A DNA stretch of 64,000 nt from Apostichopus japonicus (taxonomy: Eukaryota > Echinodermata > Holothuroidea > Aspidochirotida > Stichopodidae), in the NCBI RefSeq assembly GCF_037975245.1, contig NC_092567.1:25288876-25352875 (forward strand), given 5' to 3'. Below are positions 22,587-33,432 of the stretch, one piece after another. The translations under genes and the position numbers were made by a program. Below the pieces are notes generated by a model. It was not told the origin of the DNA. It made no database searches and was given only the letters and a program-made list of their open reading frames with translations. The first letter of the stretch is position 1. The number at the start of each line of letters is the position of its first letter.

Positions 22587-22617
22587 ATGGCATCCTTTCC
22601 AGTTGAAGAAAATGGAG
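22587..22617 (+). CDS. Tetraspanin 1 exon 1 (start codon)
   Basis: ATG in an acaataATGG context, ten codons (MASFPVEENG) and one base, donor GGAG|gtaaag. Phase 1 matches exon 2 exactly. This is the least certain exon because it is so short, but no other upstream ATG exon fits better. Confidence 0.7.
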
Positions 22618-25600
22618 GTAAAGTTAACATAGTGCAATGGTTGTATATTGTGTTCATGCACTGCATGTGTAAAACTTGAAGCAAGGGTTACTGTTGCTTG
22701 GTAATAACGCTCTGGGTTCACAGATACTACTCCAAATAGAGTAGGGATCGCATGCCAATTACGTACCATCATATTTACATTTTAATTATTACCGTTCCAT
22801 GTCGGTTAGAATTTTGCGAGAAGTCGTTACAATAATAATGATAATTAATATAAGTTTAACCATTGGAAAACACATTGCAATTTATTTTTCTTTCAGTAGG
22901 TGCCCGAAAAATTCTCCTCATAGTGCCCAAATTTTTACAAAATTATTTGCCCCCCCCCCCCGCCTCCTACGCCTATGAGTGTAGCTGGTTCAGTGTAGTT
23001 GGGTCTGCAGCAGAGAGCTTTGTGAAAAAGCTCAAATGTTCCTAAGAATTCCTTCCTATCATAACTTGCCTCTCCCAGAGTATCAAATTTTAAATATGAT
23101 TTCTTATAAAAAAATTGTACATAACATCCCTTCAATGTTTAGAGCACATTAAGGGTAATGAAGAGTAAGCTGTAGCTTCAAGAAAAGTTCAGGCTTATCG
23201 ATATACCGAGTAATGGCATCACACTACAGATTGTTGCCTAGAAACATTGGAATGCTAATTATGTACTGTAATATATGTGAGGGTTTAGAACATTCACATG
23301 AAATGAAACATTTGGTAAAAACATTGCAACTTACTGCTTCAGTCCCTCCATATGTATACATTTGACATCAGAATACAAACACAGTGCCTGTACATGTATA
23401 CATGTAATACCCATACTGGTTCAGTCCCTCCATACATACATTTGACGTTAGAATACAAACACAGTACCTATATATACTGTATGTAATACCCATACTGCTT
23501 GAGTCCCTCCATAAAAACATTTAACATCAGAATACAAACACAGTGCCTGTACATACATGTAATACCCATACTGGTTCAAACCCTCCATACAGTTGATGTC
23601 AGAATATAAACATAGTGCCTGTACATACATGTAATACCCATACTGAATACATAAATACATTTATCCAGAGAGGAATTTCTACGGGAACAAAAATTGATGA
23701 AAATGCTACAGAGAACAAAATAGAGAAACATTGACGACTAGGCAAATACTGCTGATGTATAATAGTATATTATTTCAAGTATAAAATCAACAATGAGTAT
23801 ATGATGTACAGTATACTGTAGAGTACATTTAAATCTGCTAAAGAACATATCCCCTGGTGGTATCAAAGACTACCCACTGTGATCCACTCCCTGGTATATA
23901 TATATAAGGAAATATTTATACCAGATTGAAACAACATAAATTATTGTAAGTACTGTGTATATAGTTTATATAGGGACAAGATGTTTTGATGGAGATTTTA
24001 ACTAAATGTTTTGAATACTTTTGTCTCTATTTTAACTGTTACAGATTGTCTGCCATGTGCAGGAATATCCCTTTAAGACCGTCTTGTCTCAAAAGGACAA
24101 GACTGTCTTGATAAGACTGTCTGTTTTAAGACTTTCTTGTCTGGTAAGACTGTCTTGTCTTAAAAGGACAAGACTGTCTTTATAAGACTGTCTATTTTAA
24201 GACTTTCTTTTCTTGTAAGACTGTCTTGTCTTCTCTAGATGCAAGCAAATCAAGTACAACATTATCCGTACACCGTGGTATTCATAACACTTATTAAATT
24301 CAGATAATGATAGATTGGATTGACTTCTGTTCAAGTACATGCTAGAGCTATTATGCTGTATGGTATTACTGTGGCGTTGAATTTCACTGCCGGTAATTCA
24401 TGCAGGTATTCTTTTCCAGGATGTTATACAGTAGATTCTCTGTGTTTATTCATTACACCCTGTACAGAAGCTATATAGTGAGTTGATGCATACATGGAAT
24501 TCCCTCTCTCTCTCTCTGACAGTTACAGTAGCTCACCAGCAGATGAAGGAGTCATCAGCTGTTCAGAATTCTTCTGCCTTTAGGGTAGTAGTAGTATTAC
24601 TCACAGATGATTCCCCTATTGACGGTTACACACACATACACTTGTACAGTACATGTCATATTGCAATTTCAGTCTGATTAGCATGTGGGGGAACAGATTC
24701 ATAACCAAGCTGAGTTCAAATCTGACCTGGTTGATTCTAGTTTAATATTGATTTTTATCAGAAGATACAGCCTTGCTGTAGACTGTGCTGTTTCTCCAGG
24801 CTACAAAATCCACATGTCTGTGCTGCAGTATATTATATTGCATAACACCATTTATCATCGTAGCATTAATAAGCACGCTATAACGTTTTCCCATTGTTCT
24901 CTCTATTTCCCATTCCTGTTAAGATAAGTACAGTACCTCTGTGAGGGAACGTTGAGAATCTAGTCAACTTCATTAATTTATTAAAATTAGCGGATTGAAA
25001 CTTGAATTTCTTGAAAACAAAATCTAAGATGGTGTCTTAGGTTGACCAGTTACAGTCATCTTTGAGAATATACTTGACCAGTAGAATTGGAAAAATTCCA
25101 CACCAAACAACATACAGTACAATTTATAGCCAAAAATCAGGTTGAGTCAATTTTCCTTTTTTTATATTTTTTTATGATCGTTCCTGTTAAATTACTAGTC
25201 CTCTCTTACCTGTACCTAATCTACTTATGCACTGACCTGCTTACTGGTAACATATTCCTTCCCAGTTTTTCGGTTTTGTCTTCATCGTACGGTATAGCGT
25301 ACAGCTCACAGAGACACTTCTTGTTGATCCTTTCTTGAATGTTAAAAATCGCATTGTTTACCCCATAATTGAAAGCATGAAATGTCTATATTTTCTTCTT
25401 TATAAATTGTAACGGAAAGTTCACTCCACCGTCTGTCAAAGTGCAATTATTTTTCATGAAACAGAAGCGTTTATACTCACAAATCTAATCGGCTATGTCT
25501 CTTGTGAGAACAGCGGGATTAAAAATCTCTAGGACTTGGCCTACCATATCTTCACTGTTGTCGGAACTGACACACATAAACAGTAGATATTCTGCTTTGA

Positions 25601-28600
25601 TCACACGAAACATAATTTGTATAATATATATATTATTTGTAATTTAAGTGGACCTGTCATGTGCATGTGAAAAAGCATTATTGGGAAAAATTACTTGACT
25701 TTTCATTTCATTTTACCGACCGATAGGCAACGAAAACAAAGACGTTCTTCTGCAGGAATTTGAGAAATCGGGCAAAGGTAACGAAAACAATACTGTGCCA
25801 CCAGAGGTGGAGGACACTACCCCAGGGGATCCCCACTATCAGGCTCACCACCAACCGTACCAGAAGCAACCCTACCAGCATCAGCAGAGTCATCCACAAC
25901 GTTCCCACCCCCGACATCCACGCTACGTCGGAAACACCGAATCAGAGATGGGTTACAAGTACGATGACGAACCCTGCTGTGGCATCTCATTGCTGAAATA
26001 TGTCCTCTTCATCTTCAACTTCTTCCTCTTGGTAAGATGGGATGACTTGACAAATCATCTTGGAATTTTGTGAGATTAAAGACCGGAGCATGTCGAGTTT
26101 TAAAAGTTAAAATGTATCATTGTTGCTTCCTTCTGTACTTTCTTACCTCTTTAGCTTTCTTGCCCTTGACCTTAAAACTAGTAAATATATTTTAAAAATA
26201 TTTATATTTTTTTTAAATATATTTAAAGTGGGAAAGGAAATTTTGCTTTTCACTCTTTATTTGTTTGGGTTCTGAAAACAGAATACATTTTTTTGTCTGT
26301 TTCAATCTTCATGACCATGAAACTTAAAAATATCTTTCTTTTTTTTCTCCTTTTTCTCCTCTTTTCTCCCATTTTCAGCTTGCAGGAGCAGGTGTGCTAG
26401 CAATAGGCATATGGACTCTTATTTCCAAGACCGATTACACAGAGCTGCTATGTTCTAATATTTACTATTTCTCTGTGATAGTGCTTATTATTGCTGGTGG
26501 GCTGATCATGATTCTTGCAGCCACTGGTTGCTATGGAGCTGTAATGGAGGTCAAAGGTTGTTTGTTATTGGTGAGTCAAGTCATATGCATGGGACTTGTA
26601 GTGAGTTTGTAATCCTACTGTTTTATAGTTGACTGTCTCATTATCTCTCATACTCCTACTCTGGATATGTATGTATATTAGATCCTCCTGCAAGCAGGAA
26701 CTCGCGAAGAAGCCTCATTGGCTTATCAAAGCCGCAAGCTGACCGAAGTCAGTCTCTTACATTCATATTTAACGTCCATAATTATGAATTGTTAATTGTC
26801 AACAACTCTGTATTAAACTGGACGACATACATTAATCTGGGAGTGACTCGAACCAGGGTCCTTATGATTGAAAGGCACTGGCGTTAACCACTGAGCTAAC
26901 ACTCCAATATATGAAAAACTCCAATATATGGATATTATGAAAAACCCAGAATGAGTTTCTTCATGATTAGTTACTTGTATTGATAGCACCTTAGAGAGAA
27001 ACCGACAGAGGCGAGCCCACAAGAAGCTTGGAGTAGCTTATAAACGTGAACACCTCCCTCTATAAAATACAAATACGTCTAAATATGAGACAGTAAAACG
27101 GGAGAGAGTGCAAACACACAGAGAAAGGAGTCAAAGATACTAACATAATAGTTGTAAATCCAATATGCATACTGTAAGATGTTTTATTATAATTTCATAG
27201 TCTCTCCTGAAATAACTGCTTTTTACCAATAACAGGATACTCTGGTGGCAGAAAATGTGACATTTATAGCAAGACAAAGATATCTGTTACTAGTAAACAG
27301 AAAACCCTCATCTTAGTCTCTTGTTCTTTGCTCTGGATTTGGTTATTTGAAAGAAACTTATTGTATTTTGGACAACTTGAAAGAATTCTTCAAGCAGGGG
27401 GGGGGGGGAGGGGGAGGGGCAATCCGCTTACTCTCTGGTAAATTCTGTTGACAATAGGGGTTACCTTTAGGTCTTTGATGCACAGAGGATGGAACTATGC
27501 TGGTGAAACAAATCTTCACGATTTTACCATCAACATTTACATGTACATGGCAACAGTATGACTATTAGGTTAGTTTAAGTGTTCATAACAATATTATCCC
27601 AAAGCTGAATATATACTGCAGTAAAGTACAGGTTTTACAGGTACAGTGAGAGCGTGGTGGCCAATTGGCTAAGGCGTCGGACTCATGATCCAAGGATTGC
27701 TGGTTCGATTCCTGCCTAGTTCATTACTTTGTGTCCTTGGGCAAGATGCTTTATCTCACTTGCCTCTCTCCACCCAGGGGTTAAATGGGTACCTGTGAGG
27801 TAACTTGTCATTGGGCGCAGTATATAACTGCTGCCAACTGGAGGGATTGTCTCTGGGACAGGTTTTCAATGACCAGGGGTAATATAACGTCTGTAAAGTG
27901 CTTTGAGACCTATCGCTGGTGTAAAGCGCTATATAAAAAGCAAATCTTATATTAATATTATTTACTTTATTTATTACTGACCTGTCTCCAAACAACAACT
28001 GCACTCTCTCTCTACCATGCATCAAACATTCGGTTAAGTGGTAGCACTTGTCTTCTCGCTGACCGAACACCATTAGTATGAGTACTTGTAGCAAAGGTTA
28101 CAGCAGAAATCCCCTTGGTATGAGTATGAAGTACTAGGCTCTAGTGCAAGTACTTAATCGTTCAGGCAGACTTGTCATTTACAAAGTACCTCACAGGTCC
28201 CCCGTGAGTAGGAGTACTGGTAGCAAAGGTAACAGCAGAAATGCCCGAGGTATGAGTATGAAGTAATAGGCTCTAGTACAAACTTAATCTTTCAGGCAGA
28301 CTTTTAAAAGAGTTATGATGTAATAAACAAATTTAAAAACATTATATCGTAAAAACTAACGATTACATTGGTTTTTGTTCTTTTACAGTATTTTTCTCTT
28401 CTGCTTTTACTGTGCATTATCGAGCTTGGTCTTAGTATCTTCCTCTACATCTTCAGAGCACAGGTAAGTCACATCTTGTTAAAGGCACTGTCTGGTGGAA
28501 GATTTTGAACATTGTCCTTGTAGTTATTATTTTTCTCTTTCAAACCATGTAAAAATTTTCACAATTCGACGTTTTCTTCTTGTAGAAATCTGGTTTTCAA

Positions 28601-31600
28601 ATTCATCAGTTTCTCACGAAAAGTATCGTTTGTTCCAACGCATCAATATGGTGATTGACGTAGTGCAGGCAAATAGGCAAAACAGGCGACTTGAAGTTAG
28701 CACTCCCATTTCCATCTTGTTAAAGGCATTCAAGACTCGCCCCAAACAGCATGCCGCCATCTTTAAAGATTAAAAGTTAACTTTCCGTTGCTTGCAAGTG
28801 AAGTTCTTCTGTTGTCGCTACAAAATGCAGACAGTAATGAAACATGATACCTTGTTATCTTTAGCTGGACCTGAGATGTCCATCGCTGTATTGTTTGTAC
28901 ACTGTGCTGTGGGTATTGACCGCAGCTGTTTGTACTGACTGTACACTAGTGTCTAATTACCGACGGTAGCAAGCTGTGTGTGTATCTTCCGGGATCGATG
29001 GTGGTGTTTAAAACTTCTGTTACACCTCATTCGAAACTAGGTCAGATTACCGGCATCAGACGTTTCTTTTTGCGCGAGTCTTCACACCCTTTAAGCAGCA
29101 CTTTAAACTACAGTGTCCTAACACCTCTACTGCATCTCATGTGGACAATGTTCAGCCAACAGTCTGCCCGAGGCCCGCATCCAAATGTTCTGTAATCCAC
29201 CCAAAAATTTAATGAGGCCAGAAAGGTTTTTTCAAAGGTGTTTTGTTGTTCCGTGCACAAGCCTATATTATCAGAACAGTGTTTTTATTTACCCATGCAT
29301 CAACCGAAATAAAAAATTGTGTTCACTGCATGACCAAAACTGAAACCATGAAGATATTGTAAGTATGTATATATTCCATGGACCATGTGTATACATAACT
29401 TTCTGATCTTTAGATACATAATGTAAAACTGCATCTGTTAAATGTTGAGTCTGCAAAAATATCTAGTATGACTTGAATGAATTTACTTGTGGGGGTATGA
29501 CCATATTTTTGCTATCGCAAAGCCTGCACATGTATATAAACTTTTGAAAAAACCTATGTGCAAAAACCCTGCTTACCACTGGCTGTAAATCATTAATGAA
29601 TCATCTTGGAAACTTAAGAAGTTTAATCCATAAAAATGACACAATAATTATTAACAAGGATCTACTCAAATTAGTGCATAGTACCAATGTATGCGAAAGA
29701 TGAGTAAACATAATTCAGAAATTAATTTTTGTTTATTGACGGTTGGAACATTTATGAGTTATATATACAACCACAACTGTCTCAGACTCTTGACAATCTT
29801 TTAAACCTGACTTGAAGCTAAACTGATCTCTCTGGAATGTCGTTTATTCTGTCACATTACTTTAGAGTGGTGCACAGACAGAATGGTTCAAAATGTCACA
29901 TTAACACATCTCTGTCTATATATATGATATTGCAACCTGTACAGAATTCAAAGTGTATGCAGACACAGTATGTAACTGAAACACCAGTCAAAGAAGTGTG
30001 CGGTGTAATCTGATACAAAGAAGAATGTTAAACTCTGTCTCAATAAAAGAAATGTTTTCCTCATCGGAGGAGTGGTGAGTGGTATGTTCTTAATCCAAAT
30101 TAACAGTTTTCTTGTGATGTTTGTCTCTGACTTTTGTGTAAAGTTGTAATTATTTGGCTACAATTTACTTTTTTTCTTCTCATTCACAGTTGCAAGTAGA
30201 GCTTGAAAGTTGTCTGAATGATACACTGTCTGTACATTATGGAAAAGAGGACAAGAAGGCCTTTACAGAAAATTTTGATGAACTTCAAAGATCGGTAAGA
30301 TCAGCAGTAGGCTGTAGTAGATAGAGAACCTCTGTCCTACACCAGGTTGAGTTTTGTATGAATGTATGTATGCATGTATGTATTTTAGATCCTCCTGCAA
30401 GCAGGAACTCGCGAAGAAGCCTCATTGGCTTATCAAAGCCGCAAGCTGACCGAAAGTCAGTCTCTTACATTCATATTTAACATCCATGATTATGAATTGT
30501 CAACAACTCTGTAAACTGGACGACAAACATTAATCTGGGAGTGACTCGAACCGGGGACCTTATGATTGGAAGGCACCGGCGTTAACCACTGAGCTAACAC
30601 TCCACATGATGATTTTTGCTTTACATTATAGTCACTTCAAAATGTGCATTCTTGATCTGACATTACCTCCTGGCAATAACGGTTAACAGGAACCATTGGC
30701 AACATTGTACTGTAATTTGAGGGTTTTGTTCTGTTATGATAACAACATTTTTATAAAATCTTTGTCGGAAATGCAAACTCATTGTTTTGCATGATACCAA
30801 GATCACTGTAAATACATGTCACAAGAATCACTGTAAAACAGCCTGACCATAACAATTATCAGGACCAATTGTGTGATTATACTGTAGTTTGTGAACTTTC
30901 TCTGTTCCAACTAATCATTTTGTCATCTTCCTGTAGTTCAAGTGCTGTGGTAGCGTCGACTACCGTGACTGGAAAACCAGTTTTTGGAATTCTTCAGGAC
31001 TGGCCAAAAATCGGACTACGCCGGACAGTTGCTGCAAATCCGAAACAAATTTCTGCGCTGCCAGGGACCATCCCTCAAATATCTATCACTATGTAAGCAA
31101 AAAAGGTTCTCGATTTTCAAATATCTTTGATGGTAATGCTGACCAGTTTAGTATTGTTTCGTTATTTCAAAGACCTACGGCATATTTGAGGATGGACATC
31201 AAAGGTTGTCAGTATTTTTTATTAGCAAATATCATCATTCATAAAAAAAAAAATTTTCTTTTTTGGCCATCGTTTATTCAAACTTTGAATTCAATGTACA
31301 ATTTTGATTTTCTATTTTTGTAAATAATCAATAGCTATTTCTTAAATAGCGACCATAATTGTGAAAATTAAAGTGATCAATTAACAACGTATATTAGATT
31401 AATACGAATTTACTTGCTGTGTATGAAGTATTATGTTTATGGTTATTATTATTATGATTTATGTTTATTATGTTAATTATTTATGTTTATGATTATGATG
31501 ATTGTAGACACCTTGGGATGTAATGAAGAATATGGTTGAGTGTCAGAAATGTATTGGAGGAACTTTAAAATGTCATTTTAAAATATATGCAAGTAGCAGT

Positions 31601-33118
31601 CTGCTTTGTGATTAGTTTGGTTTAATCGCAATGAAATTAATTGGCTAAGTATGGTGACAAATTTAAGATTCTATTACACCATTCAGGCCTGACAAGACTG
31701 TCAGGGGGGGGGTGGGGGATGTAGGGGTGTGGGGTTGGGGGCTATACGTAAGCAAAAATGGAGACTTTAAATGTGGGAAATGATGAAACGATTTGACCTG
31801 GGCTCTCTGATCTGGCTCTGAATGGCCTAGCCACCATTAATGATTATGTTGGGTTCATCTTTCTTGTTAGGATTCAAGAATAGTGTGGTGATAGTGTGTG
31901 TTTACATAAAGTTGCAAAGATAAATTAAAACAAAAGGGGAAAAAGAAAAAACAACACATCTAAAACTGATAATAGGATATATAATAACAACTGTATAGAA
32001 AGTAGCCAGTAGAAGTGAAAATTATCTTAACTGCATGTTGATAAAAGGAAAACTTATCAAGACAATACTTTCCCTGTGTGAGTGCTAAAGTGAAAACTTC
32101 CATGGATGTTTTGTTTCTGATAAGTGATATTATTTCTGTGAACTCATCAAGTGTTACAGAATATCCTCTTCTCCATTCACTATGAATTGTACATTGTTTC
32201 ATTTTCTTCTTCGAAGGGTTGCGTTGAGGGTCTTCGAGTATACCTAGCAGATTCATTGGTCATCGTTATGGTCGTCTTTCTAGGTATAGGCCTGATTGAG
32301 GTAAGTTTACTGTGTAGAGGGATCGGAGTAATTACTTTGTAATGAATATGCATGATCAACCAAAACATGATTTGCTTTCATCTTCCTCCCTGGGGAGGGA
32401 GGGGGAGAGGAGGGAGGGGAGAGGAGGGAGGGAGAGGAGGGAGGGGAGAGGAGGGAGGGAGGGGAGAGGAGGGAGGGGGAGAGGAGGGAGGGGGAGAGAG
32501 GGAGGGGAGAGGAGGGGAGGGGGAGGAGGGAAGGGAGAGGAGGGAGGGGGAGGGAGGGGAGAGGAGGGAGGGGGAAATGAGGGAGGGGAGAGGAGGGAGG
32601 GGAGGGGAGAGGAGGGAGGGAGGGGGAAGAGGGAGTGGGAAATGAGGGAGGGGAGAGGAGGGAGGGGAGAGGAGGGAGGGGAGAGGAGGGAGGGGAGAGG
32701 AGGGAGGGGAGAGGAGGGAGGGAGGGGAGAGGAGGGAGGGGGAGAGGAGGGAGGGAGGGGAGAGGAGGGAGGGGGAGAGGAGGGGATGACCCTTGTATGC
32801 TCTGTTGATGTTACACAGATACTTTGATTGTTTAAACATTTGATAATTCTGGCTGGTGTGTAAGGAGACTGGTCTGGCCAACTATAGCCGAAGTTTGTAT
32901 TATGTAAAGCTGTTGTCAATTAAATAAATTAATTACAGTGTGACACAAATTTCAGTGCACACTTAAAAAGAAAATGGAAGATTTTGAGTGTCATGGGCCT
33001 AAACATAGCAGAAGGTCAAACTTAAGTTGTTTTGATATCGTTTCTATTACAGATGATCGGTCTAATATTCACGATGTGTCTTTACTGTCACTTGCGGTAC
33101 GAAAACGAAGATCTGTGA
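22587..33118 (+). CDS. Tetraspanin with long polar N-terminal tail
   Basis: Eight coding exons: 22587-22617, 25727-26031, 26379-26570, 28389-28463, 30190-30294, 30937-31092, 32217-32300 and 33053-33118. Every junction keeps phase, giving 337 codons. Seen: a charged and His/Gln/Pro-rich tail of about 92 residues, juxtamembrane CC, TM1 (about 97-120), a short EC1, TM2 ending in GCYGA, TM3 with a polar ELGLS segment, a large EC2 with CCG (239-241), PDSCC and a later GC pair (six cysteines), then TM4 and a short C-tail. Tetraspanins (known) scaffold membrane microdomains with integrins and other partners. The usual N-tail is 10-20 residues, so this one is odd. I do not assign a vertebrate orthologue. 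Confidence 0.93.
22785..22977. mobile_element. hAT-type MITE, CATAGGCG family, truncated copy 3
   Basis: The right half matches the copy at 42287 (cattgcaattt, cagtaggtgcccgaaaaatt, then cctcctacgcctatg). The left terminus is missing. It lies in tetraspanin 1 intron 1. Confidence 0.85.
23336..23645. repeat. About 85-bp minisatellite, four units
   Basis: Units run from cagtccctccatac through agaatacaaacacagtgcct to gtaatacccatactg, in tetraspanin 1 intron 1. An open minus frame across it is a by-product of the periodicity. Confidence 0.9.
24074..24238. repeat. Palindromic AAGACNGTCTT repeat block
   Basis: Two roughly 90-bp units, each with aagactgtcttgtct, an inner aaaaggacaagac and tttaagactttctt. 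Nearly every word is agac or gtct, so the block is internally self-complementary. Intron 1 of tetraspanin 1. Confidence 0.85.
25727..26031 (+). CDS. Tetraspanin 1 exon 2 (N-tail and start of TM1)
   Basis: Acceptor ccgatag, donor CTCTTG|gtaaga. It codes the polar tail with clustered His, Gln and Pro, then DEPCCGISLLKYVLFIFNFF. No in-frame ATG precedes the membrane segment except internal Met 85. Confidence 0.9.
26379..26570 (+). CDS. Tetraspanin 1 exon 3 (TM1 end, EC1, TM2)
   Basis: 64 codons after attttcag. It codes LAGAGVLAIGIWTL, a short extracellular loop, and the second helix ending LAATGCYGA. Donor TTATTG|gtgagt, phase 0. Confidence 0.95.
26665..26905 (-). mobile_element. SINE family B, copy 2
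   Basis: Reverse-oriented full copy. On the minus strand it opens ggagtgttagctcagtggtt and has a tRNA-like B box with TTCGAGTCACTCC, then the body, the cctgcttgcagg hairpin and a TACAT-rich tail. Intron 3 of tetraspanin 1. Confidence 0.92.
27648..27955 (+). mobile_element. SINE family A, full-length copy
   Basis: tRNA-like head gagcgtggtggccaattggc and onward, with A box ctaaggcgtcgg and B box ggttcgattcc. The body includes ctccacccaggggttaaat, and the tail holds gcgctttgag and aaagcgctatataaa, ending in TTA-rich DNA. It shares intron 3 with a family B SINE. Confidence 0.93.
28389..28463 (+). CDS. Tetraspanin 1 exon 4 (TM3)
   Basis: 25 codons, the usual length of the tetraspanin TM3 exon (YFSLLLLLCIIELGLS). 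Acceptor ttttacag, donor GCACAG|gtaagt. Confidence 0.95.
30190..30294 (+). CDS. Tetraspanin 1 exon 5 (EC2 helix A)
   Basis: 35 codons, start of the large loop, ending FDELQRS just before the CCG exon. Acceptor attcacag, donor AGATCG|gtaaga. Confidence 0.93.
30360..30603 (-). mobile_element. SINE family B, copy 3
   Basis: Nearly identical to copy 2, in the same orientation, in intron 5 of tetraspanin 1. It retains the full tRNA-like head (aaccggggacc on the plus strand marks the B box). Confidence 0.92.
30937..31092 (+). CDS. Tetraspanin 1 exon 6 (CCG and PxSCC)
   Basis: 52 codons: FKCCG, then PDSCC and NFC, the disulphide core of EC2. Acceptor cctgtag. The donor CACTAT|gtaagc is chosen because it joins in phase to GCVEG of exon 7; the later aaaag|gttctc would not. 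Confidence 0.92.
32217..32300 (+). CDS. Tetraspanin 1 exon 7 (last EC2 Cys, TM4)
   Basis: 28 codons, GCVEGLRVYLADSLVIVM and onward, equivalent to the conserved GC before TM4. Acceptor ttcgaag, donor ATTGAG|gtaagt, phase 0. Confidence 0.93.
32384..32787. repeat. G-rich minisatellite (GGGAGGGGAGAGGA)n
   Basis: About 400 bp with almost no C or T on the plus strand, in tetraspanin 1 intron 7. Open frames in all directions are composition artefacts. Confidence 0.97.
33053..33118 (+). CDS. Tetraspanin 1 exon 8 (end of TM4, stop)
   Basis: 21 codons and a TGA: MIGLIFTMCLYCHLRYENED. Acceptor ctattacag. The short cytosolic tail is normal for the family. Confidence 0.93.
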   Translation: MIGLIFTMCLYCHLRYENEDL

Positions 33119-33426
33119 GAAGACACACCAGAGTCTACAAGACCGAGGGCTCTCTGGACTTGTACCATCATGGTCAAAGCTAATAGCGCCCTCGTTGTTT
33201 GGGTAAATTGAAGTTAACAAGGTTGTAATTATCATAATAGTTTTGTATTCAGCTTAATTCAAAATGTAAAGATGAAAAAGTAAGTTTTTTTTATTATTTG
33301 GATGTTGTCAAAGTAAAAGAGACCATTACTCCTGCCATGAATTCATGTTATAATAATATTCTAAAGCACTGTAATATCATCCATAAATGACAGTCAGAAA
33401 TCATATTATGAAGTGCTATGACTCAC

Positions 33427-33432
33427 AATAAA
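33427..33432 (+). terminator. Candidate poly(A) signal of tetraspanin 1
   Basis: First AATAAA after the stop, about 310 bases downstream, in AT-rich DNA. Later signals could be used. Confidence 0.35.

Noticed and set aside
27648-27720. Functional tRNA gene
   Set aside because: A and B boxes are present, but the sequence continues into a repeated SINE body found in at least four other places.
32342-32919. Gly/Glu-rich and Pro/Ser-rich open frames of 160-190 codons
   Set aside because: Composition artefacts of the G-rich minisatellite on both strands; intronic and without domains.
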